DNA of 64,000 bases from Fluviibacter sp039805725 (lineage in GTDB: Bacteria > Pseudomonadota > Gammaproteobacteria > Burkholderiales > Rhodocyclaceae). Positions 8,690 to 17,436 of this stretch are shown here, piece after piece. Where the stretch lies: the NCBI GenBank assembly GCA_039805725.1, contig JBDLTT010000046.1:1-64000 (forward strand). The letters run 5' to 3'. Position 1 is the first letter of the stretch; every line of letters starts with the position of its first letter. The notes under the pieces are model-generated. The model was not told the DNA's origin. It made no database searches and was given only the letters and a program-made list of their open reading frames with translations. The translations under genes and the position numbers were made by a program.

Positions 8690-8765
8690 GCGGGTTTAGC
8701 TTCTCTAAAGAGTCCGTGAGGTTGCCTAGGATACACAGCTGATTATTTAGGGCAAGCCCCGTCGA

Positions 8766-9284
8766 TTAATCCGGGATACGGGTAATGGCCTGGTCTGAGA
8801 CCATAGGAAGATACTGATCGAGGCGCCCCAGCACTGGCAGACTGGCGTCGGGTAGCAGATCGAGTAGGGGGCGCAGCACAAAGGCGCGTTCGTGCAGACG
8901 GGGATGGGGTAGCGTCAGGAGGGTGGACTGCAGGGTGATTTGGTCCGCCATGAGCAAATCCAGGTCAAGCGTCCGCGGGGCGTTGCGCGCAATGTCCTGA
9001 TTCCGGTCGCGGCCAAAAAGCCGTTCGATGTCTAGTAGCCATTGCATCAGCGCCTCGGGTTCTAGATCGGTACGGCAGACGGCGACGGCGTTCACGTAAT
9101 CGGGTTGTGCCTCGGCGGCGCCGATGGGTGCGGTGCGATAAAAGGGCGAAATCTTCCAGTCAGCCGTCCGCGGGTTGCTTTGTAGTGTCGCGATGGCTTT
9201 GCCTAGGGTGGTGATGGGGTCGCCCAGATTAGCGCCCAGACCCAAGACCGCGAGAATGGGCAGATGCGGTAGAGCGGATGTCAT
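8766..9284 (-). CDS. folK: HPPK, 2-amino-4-hydroxy-6-hydroxymethyldihydropteridine pyrophosphokinase
   Basis: Transfers pyrophosphate from ATP to hydroxymethyl-dihydropterin in folate synthesis. The 172-residue protein has LGLGANLGDP at the start, YRTAPIG, the HPPK signature PRTLDLDLLM with the Mg-binding aspartates, and PHPRLHERAFVLRPL. Its ATG overlaps the pcnB stop by four bases, so it is the coupled last gene of hda-HAD-pcnB-folK. Confidence 0.95.
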   Translation of the reverse strand: MTSALPHLPILAVLGLGANLGDPITTLGKAIATLQSNPRTADWKISPFYRTAPIGAAEAQPDYVNAVAVCRTDLEPEALMQWLLDIERLFGRDRNQDIARNAPRTLDLDLLMADQITLQSTLLTLPHPRLHERAFVLRPLLDLLPDASLPVLGRLDQYLPMVSDQAITRIPD

Positions 9285-10669
9285 TCTGCACTAATGTCGA
9301 TGGGGGTGCCTGAACGCTCGCTGCCATCAGCTCCACCTGAACGACGACGGCGATTGCTGCCTCGGCGGCGCTTCTTGGCCGGCGCCGCCTCGCGCGGTGC
9401 GCTGGCGATCAGGGTTTCCTGGGTGTTGTGGTCGCCTTCGATAAAGGCGGTCCACCAGTTGGCAATGTCGCTGTTAATTTCACCCGTTTGCGCGCGGAGC
9501 AACATGAAGTCATAACCGGCGCGGAAGCGGGGATGGCTGAGTAACGCATAAGGGCGTTTGCCGCTCCGTTGTTCGAAACGGGGCTGCAGCGACCAGATTT
9601 CTTTGATGTCACCAACTAGTCGTTTGGTAATGGCGAGTTTTTCCGCTTGCCGGTCTAGTACGTCGCCCATGGCGGCAAACAGGGCCGGGATGCTGATTTC
9701 GCCGGCGGCTTTGCGTTGATTCCAGTTGCCCAGTACTTCATGCCAGAGCAATGCAGCGAACAGGAAGCCCGGCGAAATGGATTTGTCTTCGCGAATACGC
9801 TGATCGGTATTGCTGAGTGCCTGTTCGACAAAGCGCTCGCCCAGCGGTTGCTCCAGAATGACATCGAGTAGCGGCAGTACGCCATGATGTAAACCCTCGG
9901 CACGCAAACGCCGGAGACAGGTCAGTGCATCACCGCAGGTGAGCAGCTTGAGCATTTCGTCGAACAGCCGTGCCGGTGGCACATGGTCGAGTAGCGCCGC
10001 CATGCTGCGAATCGGTTTACGCGTTGCGGGATCAATCTCCAGGCCGAGTTTGGCACCGAGGCGCACCGCTCGCAACATGCGTACGGGGTCTTCGCGGTAC
10101 CGGACATCGGGGTCACCGATCATGCGCAGTTTCCCAGCCTTGAGATCGGCGTAGCCATGGTGATAGTCGTGAATCGTCTCGTCGTATGGGTCGTAGTACA
10201 GGGCGTTGACGGTGAAGTCCCGACGCGCGGCATCATCGGCCTGCGAACCAAAGGTATTGTCGCGTAGAACGCGACCATGCGCATCGGTGGCGGTGTCATC
10301 GTCGTGCAGGGCGCGGAATGTGGTGACTTCAATAAGTTCTGGCCCAACCATTACGTGCACGATCTGGAAGCGACGACCGATGATGCGCGAGCGGCGACAG
10401 ACACGTTTTACCTGTTCGGGCGTGGCATTGGTTGCGATATCGAAGTCTTTGGGATCGCGGCCAAGCAGGAGATCGCGAACAGCGCCGCCAACCACGAAGG
10501 CTTGATAGCCGGCACGCTCCAGATCATCGCAAACGCGCTCGGCGCCGCGGCTCAACATATCGCGTGTGATGCCATGCTTTTTGACCGGGATGATTTCCGG
10601 TTCGGTGCGATGTTTCGCCGCCCGCCGTCCGGGCTTCTGAAATATCTTTTTAACGAAACGACCAATCAT
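9281..10669 (-). CDS. pcnB: Poly(A) polymerase I
   Basis: Adds poly(A) tails to RNA and promotes decay. The 462-residue protein has the class II nucleotidyltransferase head AFVVGGAVRDLLLGRDPKDF with catalytic aspartates near residues 75-77, then RRDFTVNALYYD, the RNA-binding middle and a very basic tail (KKRRRGSNRRRR). CCA-adding enzymes share the head, but the length, basic tail and folK linkage favour PcnB. Its start overlaps the HAD phosphatase stop. Confidence 0.92.
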   Translation of the reverse strand: MIGRFVKKIFQKPGRRAAKHRTEPEIIPVKKHGITRDMLSRGAERVCDDLERAGYQAFVVGGAVRDLLLGRDPKDFDIATNATPEQVKRVCRRSRIIGRRFQIVHVMVGPELIEVTTFRALHDDDTATDAHGRVLRDNTFGSQADDAARRDFTVNALYYDPYDETIHDYHHGYADLKAGKLRMIGDPDVRYREDPVRMLRAVRLGAKLGLEIDPATRKPIRSMAALLDHVPPARLFDEMLKLLTCGDALTCLRRLRAEGLHHGVLPLLDVILEQPLGERFVEQALSNTDQRIREDKSISPGFLFAALLWHEVLGNWNQRKAAGEISIPALFAAMGDVLDRQAEKLAITKRLVGDIKEIWSLQPRFEQRSGKRPYALLSHPRFRAGYDFMLLRAQTGEINSDIANWWTAFIEGDHNTQETLIASAPREAAPAKKRRRGSNRRRRSGGADGSERSGTPIDISAE

Positions 10670-11397
10670 CCGGCGAGTCCGATCTTCTTGAAAATGTCTG
10701 CGGCCGGTGTGTCGTCACGCAGGGAAATCAGTGGCCAACCGGCACGTTGTGCTTCGGCTCTCAGCGTATCATCGGCGTCAACGGCCACGGGGCGTGTTGA
10801 CCACTCGAGCAACGGTAGATCATTGTGCGAATCGCTATAGAACCAGCGTTCGGTAAAGCTGCCTTGCCATAAGCCCAGTGATTCTAGCCAGGCTTCGACG
10901 CGTTCGATTTTGCCACGTTGAAAAGATGGCGTACCCACCGGTTTGCCGGTGAACTGGCCGTCCTTGCAGCCCGGAATCGTGGCAATCAGATGCGGGATAC
11001 CAAAGTCGCGAGCGATGTCGCCGGTGACAAAGGCATTGGTCGCCGTGACTATCGCACATAGATGACCAAGATCGAGATGGCGTGTCACTAGAGCGCGGGC
11101 GTTATCGAGCATGATTGGCTGAATATGATCCGTTATGAACTCGCGATGCCAGGCGTCCAGTTGTGCGCGCGGATGACGGGCCAGTGGCGCCAGCTGAAAA
11201 TCGAGGAAGGCATGAATGTCGAGGGTGCCGGCTTTGTAGTCGGCATAGAACTCGGCGTTCTTGGCGGCCTGGACTTCCGGATCGACCACACCTTTTTTAA
11301 TCAGAAATTGTGCCCATTCGAAATCGGAATCCCCGTTGAGCAGGGTGTTGTCCAGATCGAAGAGCGCAAGTTGCGATGGCGTGGTCATGATGGTCAC
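10666..11397 (-). CDS. HAD-IB family phosphatase (SerB/PSPase-like)
   Basis: 243 residues with the HAD motifs in order: LALFDLDNTLLNGDSD (motif I), IVTATNAFVT (motif II), a conserved Lys region near QRGKIERVEAW, and WFYSDSHNDLPLL (motif IV). The family includes phosphoserine phosphatase and phospholipid-derived phosphatases; this position between hda and pcnB is common in betaproteobacteria, but the substrate is not known. Overlaps hda by one base and pcnB by four. Confidence 0.87.
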   Translation of the reverse strand: MTIMTTPSQLALFDLDNTLLNGDSDFEWAQFLIKKGVVDPEVQAAKNAEFYADYKAGTLDIHAFLDFQLAPLARHPRAQLDAWHREFITDHIQPIMLDNARALVTRHLDLGHLCAIVTATNAFVTGDIARDFGIPHLIATIPGCKDGQFTGKPVGTPSFQRGKIERVEAWLESLGLWQGSFTERWFYSDSHNDLPLLEWSTRPVAVDADDTLRAEAQRAGWPLISLRDDTPAADIFKKIGLAG

Positions 11398-12062
11398 TAA
11401 ATGGGGGTGTTCGTTTCAGTAAGCGCCGTGCGCAGCAGCGGTAGTGTAATCCGCCGCTTTTGTTCCAACGATAACTGATCGAGTCGTTCGATGAGTCGCG
11501 TCAGGTTCGACAGGTCGCGGGGTGCGCGCTGGTATAGCGTGTCGAGTACATCGTCGGTGAGTTGCCAGCCGCGCTGCGCGGCGCGTTGCGCCAGCAGGGC
11601 GCGCTGCTGGTTTTCGTTCAGCGGACTGAGGCGATAGATGTGTCCAGCGCCCAAGCGGGTGCGGACGTCTTCACGTAACATGGATTGCATATCGGGAGAT
11701 GCGTCCATGGTGATGAAGAGGCGTTCATTGGTCTGCGTCAGGCGGATCAGATGGCGAAACAAATCCTGTTGTCTATCGGCATTGAGATTTTGGACGTCAT
11801 CGATCAACCAACCGGTTCTGGCTGGTGGCAACTGTTGCTGATCCAGTGGCAACGCAGCAAAACCGGTTTCGATCAGGCAGCGGGTGAGAAAGGATTTACC
11901 GACACCTTCTGCGCCCCAGACGACGAAGAGATTGCCCGGATAAGTCTGGGGTGCGTCCAGCCAGCGCCGCAACGCTTCAAGCAGCTCCACATTGTCACCG
12001 GGCACAAAGTGGCGCAGTGACGGCGTGGGGTCGGGAAGAAGGTTGAGCAGCAGTTGTTGCAT
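11397..12062 (-). CDS. hda: DnaA regulatory inactivator Hda
   Basis: DnaA-related AAA+ protein that, bound to the sliding clamp, stimulates hydrolysis of DnaA-bound ATP after initiation. The 221-residue protein starts MQQLLLNLLPD (clamp-binding peptide), then VVWGAEGVGKSFLTRC (Walker A) and GWLIDDVQNL (Walker B), with SNLTRLIERLD near the end. It lacks the DnaA DNA-binding domain. The ATG at 12062 is preferred over an upstream TTG because Hda proteins begin with this peptide. First gene of the hda-HAD-pcnB-folK set, divergent from purM. Confidence 0.92.
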   Translation of the reverse strand: MQQLLLNLLPDPTPSLRHFVPGDNVELLEALRRWLDAPQTYPGNLFVVWGAEGVGKSFLTRCLIETGFAALPLDQQQLPPARTGWLIDDVQNLNADRQQDLFRHLIRLTQTNERLFITMDASPDMQSMLREDVRTRLGAGHIYRLSPLNENQQRALLAQRAAQRGWQLTDDVLDTLYQRAPRDLSNLTRLIERLDQLSLEQKRRITLPLLRTALTETNTPI

Positions 12063-12183
12063 GGGCACCTGCACAGGGGGCAGGAGGGTCAAGAGAGGGT
12101 CTCAATCGGGTACAATTCAGGCCTTACGGCCGCAAGCCGCCATTTTACACGGCATTGCGCCTAACTTTGCCCGAGGAATGCTC

Positions 12184-13287
12184 ATGTTTTGCCCGCTGAT
12201 GCCTACCCGTCAACTCATTGGCCACCCCTGTGCTGCTCACGATGCCAAGGCCGGAGGGGGGTTGTCGTACCGCGATGCCGGTGTGGACATGGAAGCTGGT
12301 GACGCGCTGGTGGAACGCATCAAACCGATGGCCAAGCGCACGATGCGCGAAGGTGTGATGGCGGGTATTGGCGGCTTTGGCGCCATGTTCGAAGTCTCGA
12401 AAAAATACAAAGAGCCGGTCCTGGTCTCCGGGACCGACGGCGTGGGTACCAAGCTGCGTCTGGCCTTCGCGTGGAATCGTCATGACACGATCGGCCAGGA
12501 TCTGGTCGCCATGAGCGTCAACGATATTCTGGTGCAGGGTGCCGAACCGCTGTTCTTCCTGGATTACTTTGCCTGCGGCAAGCTGGATGTCGATACCGCC
12601 GCGGCCGTGGTCGGCGGCATCGCCAAGGGCTGTGAGCTGGCCGGTGCGGCGCTGATCGGTGGTGAAACCGCCGAAATGCCGGATATGTACCCGGCGGGTG
12701 AATATGACTTGGCGGGCTTTGCGGTTGGTGCGGTCGAGAAGTCGCAAATTATCGACGGCAAGAATATCAAGGCCGGCGACGTCGTCCTGGGCCTGGCCTC
12801 GAGCGGTGCCCACTCAAACGGTTACTCGCTGATCCGCAAGATCATCGAGCGCAGCGGCGCCAAGCCCACCGATCTACTCGATGATGTCACGCTGGGTGAT
12901 CGAGTGATGGCGCCGACGCGTATTTACGTGAAACCGGTGTTGGCGGCCTTCGCCGCACTGCCGGGCACCATCAAGGGTCTGGCGCACATCACCGGTGGCG
13001 GCATTACCGAAAACGTGCCGCGCATTCTGCAGGCGGGTTTGACCGCCGAGATTCAACGCAACAGCTGGCAACGTCCGGCCCTGTTCAACTGGCTGCAAGA
13101 AGCCGGTGGCGTGGCCGATGACGAAATGCACCGGGTCTTTAACTGCGGTATCGGCATGGTGATTGTGGTCGCCCCGGAGAATGCCGACGCGGTGAGCAAG
13201 GTGCTGGCCGATCATGGCGAGCAGGTTAATCGCATCGGCGTGATCCGCGCCAGCCAGCCGGGTGAAGCGCCGACCATTGTGGTTTGA
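12184..13287 (+). CDS. purM: Phosphoribosylformylglycinamidine cyclo-ligase (AIR synthetase)
   Basis: Fifth step of purine synthesis, ATP-dependent ring closure of FGAM to AIR. Hallmarks are GLSYRDAGVDMEAGDALVERI, GGFGAMFEV, the ATP/Mg region VSGTDGVGTKLRLAF, and HITGGGITENVPRIL. The start is uncertain: ATG 12184 has GAGGA six bases upstream but gives a 26-residue leader not usual for PurM, while TTG 12262, just after GGAGGGGGG, would begin at the conserved SYRDAG. A -10-like TACAAT lies at 12111. The gene converges with miaA and their stop codons abut. Confidence 0.93.
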   Translation: MFCPLMPTRQLIGHPCAAHDAKAGGGLSYRDAGVDMEAGDALVERIKPMAKRTMREGVMAGIGGFGAMFEVSKKYKEPVLVSGTDGVGTKLRLAFAWNRHDTIGQDLVAMSVNDILVQGAEPLFFLDYFACGKLDVDTAAAVVGGIAKGCELAGAALIGGETAEMPDMYPAGEYDLAGFAVGAVEKSQIIDGKNIKAGDVVLGLASSGAHSNGYSLIRKIIERSGAKPTDLLDDVTLGDRVMAPTRIYVKPVLAAFAALPGTIKGLAHITGGGITENVPRILQAGLTAEIQRNSWQRPALFNWLQEAGGVADDEMHRVFNCGIGMVIVVAPENADAVSKVLADHGEQVNRIGVIRASQPGEAPTIVV

Positions 13288-14247
13288 TCAGTCTGCGAGA
13301 AACGCCGCAACGCGCCGACCGATGAGGTCGGCGTTGTTGTTTTGGAGGCAGTCAAAACGTTCGCAGGCGATTGAATTCGTCAGCCAGGTGATCTGGCGCT
13401 TGGCCAGTTGGCGCGTGGCGAAGATGCCGCGTTGTTCGAGTTCGTTGGCCGGTAACATCCCTTCGAGCATCTCCCAGGTCTGGCGATAGCCCACACAGCG
13501 CATTGAGGGTAGATTGGCGTTGAGTGAATAGCTGGCGCGTAACGATTCGACTTCCTCAACGAAGCCCTGTTGCAGCATGCGTTTGAAGCGCAAGGCGATG
13601 CGTTCGTGTAGCCAGGCGCGATCACTCGGCAGGAGGGCGATGGAGAGGAAGCGGTAGGGGGGGGCTGCCTGATGCTCTTGTTCAGCGTAAAGCGTTGATG
13701 CCGGTTGGCCGCTGAGCAGGCAGATTTCGAGCGCACGCTGAATGCGTTGAGAATCATTGGGGGCGAGTCGCGCGGCCGTGACCGGGTCGAGCTTTGCGAG
13801 CTCTTGGTGTAGCGCAGGCCAGCCGAATTGGCGTGCACGCGCGTCGATGTCGGCGCGAATCTCCGGGTTGGCTTGTGGCAGGTCCGAGAGGCCTTCGAGC
13901 AGTGCCTTGATGTAGAGCATGGTGCCGCCGACGAGTAGCGGGATTCTGCCTCGCGCGGTGCTGTCGTTCATGGCGGCGAGGGCATCTTCGCGAAACCGGG
14001 CGGCGGAGTAACTTTCTTCCGGGGTAATGATGTCGACGAGTGCGTGCGGATAGCGCTTGAGCGTCTCGGCATCGGGCTTGGCCGTACCAATATTCATGTC
14101 TTTGAAGACAAGCGCCGAATCGACGCTGATGAGGTCGACGGGGTAGTGATCCGCCAGATGCAGGGCCAGATCGGTTTTGCCGCTGGCGGTGGGGCCAAGC
14201 AGCAATATGGCGGGCGGCAGCGCGCCGGTTTTTGGCTCAGCGGCCAT
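13288..14247 (-). CDS. miaA: tRNA dimethylallyltransferase
   Basis: Adds a dimethylallyl group to A37 of tRNAs that read UNN codons. The 319-residue protein begins with the P-loop LLLGPTASGKTDLAL, followed by SVDSALVFKDMNIGTAKP, LVGGTMLYIKALLEG and the C-terminal RQLAKRQITWL. ATG 14247 is chosen over a TTG at 14265. It overlaps the mutL stop by 11 nt, so the two form a unit, as in many proteobacteria. Its last 60 nt contain a hairpin that can terminate purM. Confidence 0.95.
   Translation of the reverse strand: MAAEPKTGALPPAILLLGPTASGKTDLALHLADHYPVDLISVDSALVFKDMNIGTAKPDAETLKRYPHALVDIITPEESYSAARFREDALAAMNDSTARGRIPLLVGGTMLYIKALLEGLSDLPQANPEIRADIDARARQFGWPALHQELAKLDPVTAARLAPNDSQRIQRALEICLLSGQPASTLYAEQEHQAAPPYRFLSIALLPSDRAWLHERIALRFKRMLQQGFVEEVESLRASYSLNANLPSMRCVGYRQTWEMLEGMLPANELEQRGIFATRQLAKRQITWLTNSIACERFDCLQNNNADLIGRRVAAFLAD
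13313..13343 (+). terminator. purM intrinsic terminator embedded in the miaA coding region
   Basis: On the plus strand CGCCGACC, loop GATGA, GGTCGGCG is followed by TTGTTGTTTT. The eight-pair GC-rich stem begins 25 nt past the purM stop and lies inside the 3' end of miaA on the opposite strand. Confidence 0.7.
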
Positions 14248-16042
14248 GCAGGAAAAGCGCGTCAATCGCTGGCAGTTCGACGAGGATCCACGTGGGTCGG
14301 CCGTGGTTGCACTGATCAGCGCGCTCTGTGGCTTCCATCTCGCGCAGCAGGGCGTTCATTTCGGTCAGACTCAGGCTGTGCTGGCCGCGTATGGCGGCAT
14401 GGCAGGCACAGGTGCCGAGCAGTCTTTCCCGGCGGGCGACGAGGTTGGCCTGCGCTGGTGATTCCTGCAGCGCATGCAGCAGTTCTTTGATGAGCGTGGC
14501 GGCGTCGATGCGGCCGAGTCCGGCGGGGACCTGACGCACGACCAGCGTGTTGGGGCCCGCTTCGGAAACTTCGAACCCCAGGTCGGTAAGTGCCGAGGGT
14601 TGTTCTTGCCAGGCGGCCATGTCCAGATCACTGACGTTGACGGATACCGGAATCAGCAGCGGCTGACGGGCGGGGGATTGCAGGCCGCAACTGGTTTTGA
14701 GTTTCTCGTAGAGTACCCGCTCATGCGCCGCATGCTGATCGACGAGGATCATGCCCTGCGCGTTTTGCGCAACGATGTAGCGGTCGTGCAGCTGACCGAT
14801 GGCGAATCCTAGCGGTGGAACCTCATTGTCGGCCTGTGCCGGCACAGTCTGCACGGGTGCCTGCCAGGCCAGCGCGGCGTCAACGCTGGCGAGTGTAGTG
14901 TTGTGGATTTGATAGGGCGAGCGTTCCTCGGCGAAGTGACGTGCCAACCCCAAATCTTGCTGCTGATACGTTGCGACGGGCGCCGAAGCGGCGACACGGT
15001 CGAGGCTGATCGGCGGTGCCGCCTCGGTGCTGACGGCCAGCACCTGTTTGAGCGCGTGGTAGATGAACTGGTGCACCGCGCGACTGTCCCGGAAGCGGAC
15101 TTCGGTTTTGGCAGGGTGGACGTTGACATCGACCAGCGTGGGGTCGATGCTCAGAAACAGGCAGCAGCCAGGCTGTCGGCTGCCATGGAGTTGATCGCGA
15201 TAGGCTTCGCGGATGGCGTGCTGGATGACCTTGTCACGCACATAGCGGCCGTTGACGAAGGTATGTTGCGCTTCACGTTCGGAGAGAATGGCGGTGGGGA
15301 TCATGACCCAGCCGCGTAGTTGCAACAGGTCGTTGCCCACCTCGACCGGGCGGCAGGCTTTAAGGAAGTCGTCGCCGAGCACCTGGCGGATGCGGCCTTC
15401 GCTAGTCTGGGCCGACCAGACGTGCGACTGTTTGCCGTCTCGACTGATGATGAAACCGATTTCGGGGTGGGCCAGCGCCTGGCGGCGAATGGCGTCCATG
15501 CAGTGCGCTTGCTCAGTCGCGGCGCTCTTGAGGAATTTTCGGCGGGCGGGCGTATTGAAATACAGGTCGCGCATTTCAACCATGGTGCCCGTGGGCAGCG
15601 CGTCGGGCGTCAGTTCGCCATCAGCGTTGATGCGCCAGGCGTGGTCGCTGTTGCGGGCGGCGCTGGTCAACGTGAGGCGCGAGACGCTGGCGATGGCGGC
15701 CAGTGCCTCGCCGCGAAAGCCCATGGTAGCGACCCGCTCGAGGTCATCCAGTGACCGGATCTTGGAAGTGGCGTGGCGGGTGAGCGCCAGGGCAAGCTGT
15801 CCCTGCGCGATGCCGCAGCCGTTATCGGTGATGCGAATCAGCCGCATACCGCCTTCTTCCAGATCGATGCGGATGTGGGTGCTACCGGCGTCGATGGCGT
15901 TTTCCAGCAGCTCCTTGAGGACCGATGACGGCCGCTCAACCACTTCGCCGGCGGCGATCTGGCTGATCAGGTGATCGGGCAGGGCGCGAATCGTGGGTTG
16001 TGAAACCGCGGGTTGCTGGTCGGGCAGGACAGAGGTATTCAT
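14237..16042 (-). CDS. mutL: DNA mismatch repair protein MutL (endonuclease type)
   Basis: Couples MutS recognition to strand excision. The 601-residue protein has the GHKL ATPase motifs LKELLENAIDAGS, ITDNGCGIAQG and GFRGEALAAIASVSRL, a variable linker (about residues 330-410), then the dimerisation domain. This contains DQHAAHERVLYE, an exact match to the DQHA-x2-E-x4-E nuclease motif, plus ACHAAIRG and CNHGRPTW. This is the self-nicking MutL found where MutH is absent. A TATAAT lies on the minus strand at 16050-16055, very close to the ATG. Confidence 0.96.
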   Translation of the reverse strand: MNTSVLPDQQPAVSQPTIRALPDHLISQIAAGEVVERPSSVLKELLENAIDAGSTHIRIDLEEGGMRLIRITDNGCGIAQGQLALALTRHATSKIRSLDDLERVATMGFRGEALAAIASVSRLTLTSAARNSDHAWRINADGELTPDALPTGTMVEMRDLYFNTPARRKFLKSAATEQAHCMDAIRRQALAHPEIGFIISRDGKQSHVWSAQTSEGRIRQVLGDDFLKACRPVEVGNDLLQLRGWVMIPTAILSEREAQHTFVNGRYVRDKVIQHAIREAYRDQLHGSRQPGCCLFLSIDPTLVDVNVHPAKTEVRFRDSRAVHQFIYHALKQVLAVSTEAAPPISLDRVAASAPVATYQQQDLGLARHFAEERSPYQIHNTTLASVDAALAWQAPVQTVPAQADNEVPPLGFAIGQLHDRYIVAQNAQGMILVDQHAAHERVLYEKLKTSCGLQSPARQPLLIPVSVNVSDLDMAAWQEQPSALTDLGFEVSEAGPNTLVVRQVPAGLGRIDAATLIKELLHALQESPAQANLVARRERLLGTCACHAAIRGQHSLSLTEMNALLREMEATERADQCNHGRPTWILVELPAIDALFLHGR

Positions 16043-16124
16043 CTCTGGAATTATAGTGGGATCGGCTAAAATAGCGCCTTTGTGAATCTACCGGCTATTT
16101 CTCTGCCGGACGTGAAAGATCCTT

Positions 16125-16769
16125 ATGGAATGGCTGGCCTCGTTTGCTGATCTGGTATTGCACCTGGACAAACACCTGGTGTTTTTTGTGCAGCAGTATG
16201 GTGACTGGGTCTACGCGCTCCTGTTTGTCATTATTTTTACCGAAACCGGCGTCGTGATCGCCCCATTTCTGCCGGGCGATTCGCTGCTCTTCGTTGCCGG
16301 CGCGCTGTGCGTGACCGAAGGCATGAGTCTGCCCGTGTTGATGGTGCTGCTGATCGTCGCCGCCATTCTGGGGGATGCGGTGAATTATTCGGTGGGTCGC
16401 TGGTTCGGTGAGGCCCTGATGAAGCGCACCCGACTGATTAGCCCGGAGAAAATCAAATATACGCAGGACTTTTTCGAGAAGCATGGCCCGAAGACGATCG
16501 TGATCGCACGTTTTCTGCCCATCGTCCGTACCATGGCGCCCTTCGTCGCCGGCTTCAGCGGCATGCATGCCAAGCGCTTCCTGACGTATAACGTCACCGG
16601 TGGCATTCTCTGGGTAGTTTCACTCACCGTGGCCGGTTACCTCTTCGGCAATATTCCGCTGGTCAAGAACAACCTGACGGCGGTGATTCTGCTGATCATC
16701 TTCCTGTCGATTCTGCCGGGCATCATTGCCTATCTCCGTGCACGTGCCTCGGGAAAGGCCGGCAACTGA
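16125..16769 (+). CDS. DedA family membrane protein
   Basis: 214 residues with the DedA/VTT pattern: ETGVVIAPFLPGDSLLFVAGAL near residues 40-62, ILGDAVNYSVGRWFG, and the basic signature KTIVIARFLPIVRTMAPFVAG. About five hydrophobic segments follow, with two half-inserted re-entrant ones. DedA members act in membrane lipid (undecaprenyl or phospholipid) flipping and proton homeostasis. It lies four bases before purN, suggesting a dedA-purN-rsmB transcript. Confidence 0.9.
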   Translation: MEWLASFADLVLHLDKHLVFFVQQYGDWVYALLFVIIFTETGVVIAPFLPGDSLLFVAGALCVTEGMSLPVLMVLLIVAAILGDAVNYSVGRWFGEALMKRTRLISPEKIKYTQDFFEKHGPKTIVIARFLPIVRTMAPFVAGFSGMHAKRFLTYNVTGGILWVVSLTVAGYLFGNIPLVKNNLTAVILLIIFLSILPGIIAYLRARASGKAGN

Positions 16770-16772
16770 GCC

Positions 16773-17432
16773 ATGACCGGTGTTAAAACCCGCTGTGTCG
16801 TGCTCATCTCCGGGCGTGGCAGTAATCTCTCTGCGATTCTGAAGGCAACGCAGTCGACGGATTATCCGGCGACCATCGTTGGGGTCGTTTCCAATAAGGC
16901 CGAAGCACCTGGGTTACAGCTGGCCCGTGATGCCGGTATCTCGGTATCGGTGGTGCCTAATGACGATTACGCTGACCGCGCCAGTTACGATCAGGCGCTA
17001 CAGGTCGCTGTGGATGCTTATCAACCGGATCTGGTCATTCTGGCCGGGTTCATGCGGATTCTGACGCCGGGATTCGTGACGCATTATCAAAACCGGATGA
17101 TCAACATTCATCCATCGCTGTTGCCATCATTTACCGGTTTGCAGACACATCAGCGCGCACTCGACGCGGGTGTGCGCCTGCATGGGTGCACGGTGCATTT
17201 CGTGACGGCCGAGCTAGATCATGGACCGATCATTGTCCAGGCGGCCGTGCCTGTTCTTGAGGACGATAACGCACGTACGCTGGCGGCGCGTGTTTTGGCC
17301 CTTGAGCACCAGCTATACCCGTTGGCGGTGCGCTGGTTTGCCGAAGGACGTTTACAGATTGATGGCGCGCGCGTGCGGGTCGATGGCATGGTGGGTAATA
17401 CGGCATCGCTGATCGCGCCGGTACTGGAATAA
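16773..17432 (+). CDS. purN: Phosphoribosylglycinamide formyltransferase (GART)
   Basis: Third step of purine synthesis, transfer of formyl from 10-formyl-THF to GAR. The 219-residue protein has CVVLISGRGSNLSAIL at the start and the catalytic segment MINIHPSLLPSFTGLQTH with Asn and His, followed by HGCTVHFVTAELDHGPII with the Asp. Second purine gene in the window, about 3.5 kb from purM. Confidence 0.95.
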   Translation: MTGVKTRCVVLISGRGSNLSAILKATQSTDYPATIVGVVSNKAEAPGLQLARDAGISVSVVPNDDYADRASYDQALQVAVDAYQPDLVILAGFMRILTPGFVTHYQNRMINIHPSLLPSFTGLQTHQRALDAGVRLHGCTVHFVTAELDHGPIIVQAAVPVLEDDNARTLAARVLALEHQLYPLAVRWFAEGRLQIDGARVRVDGMVGNTASLIAPVLE

Positions 17433-17436
17433 ACCG

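Noticed and set aside
12145..12813. 222-codon frame antisense to purM
   Set aside because: Shadow frame over a well-conserved purM sequence.
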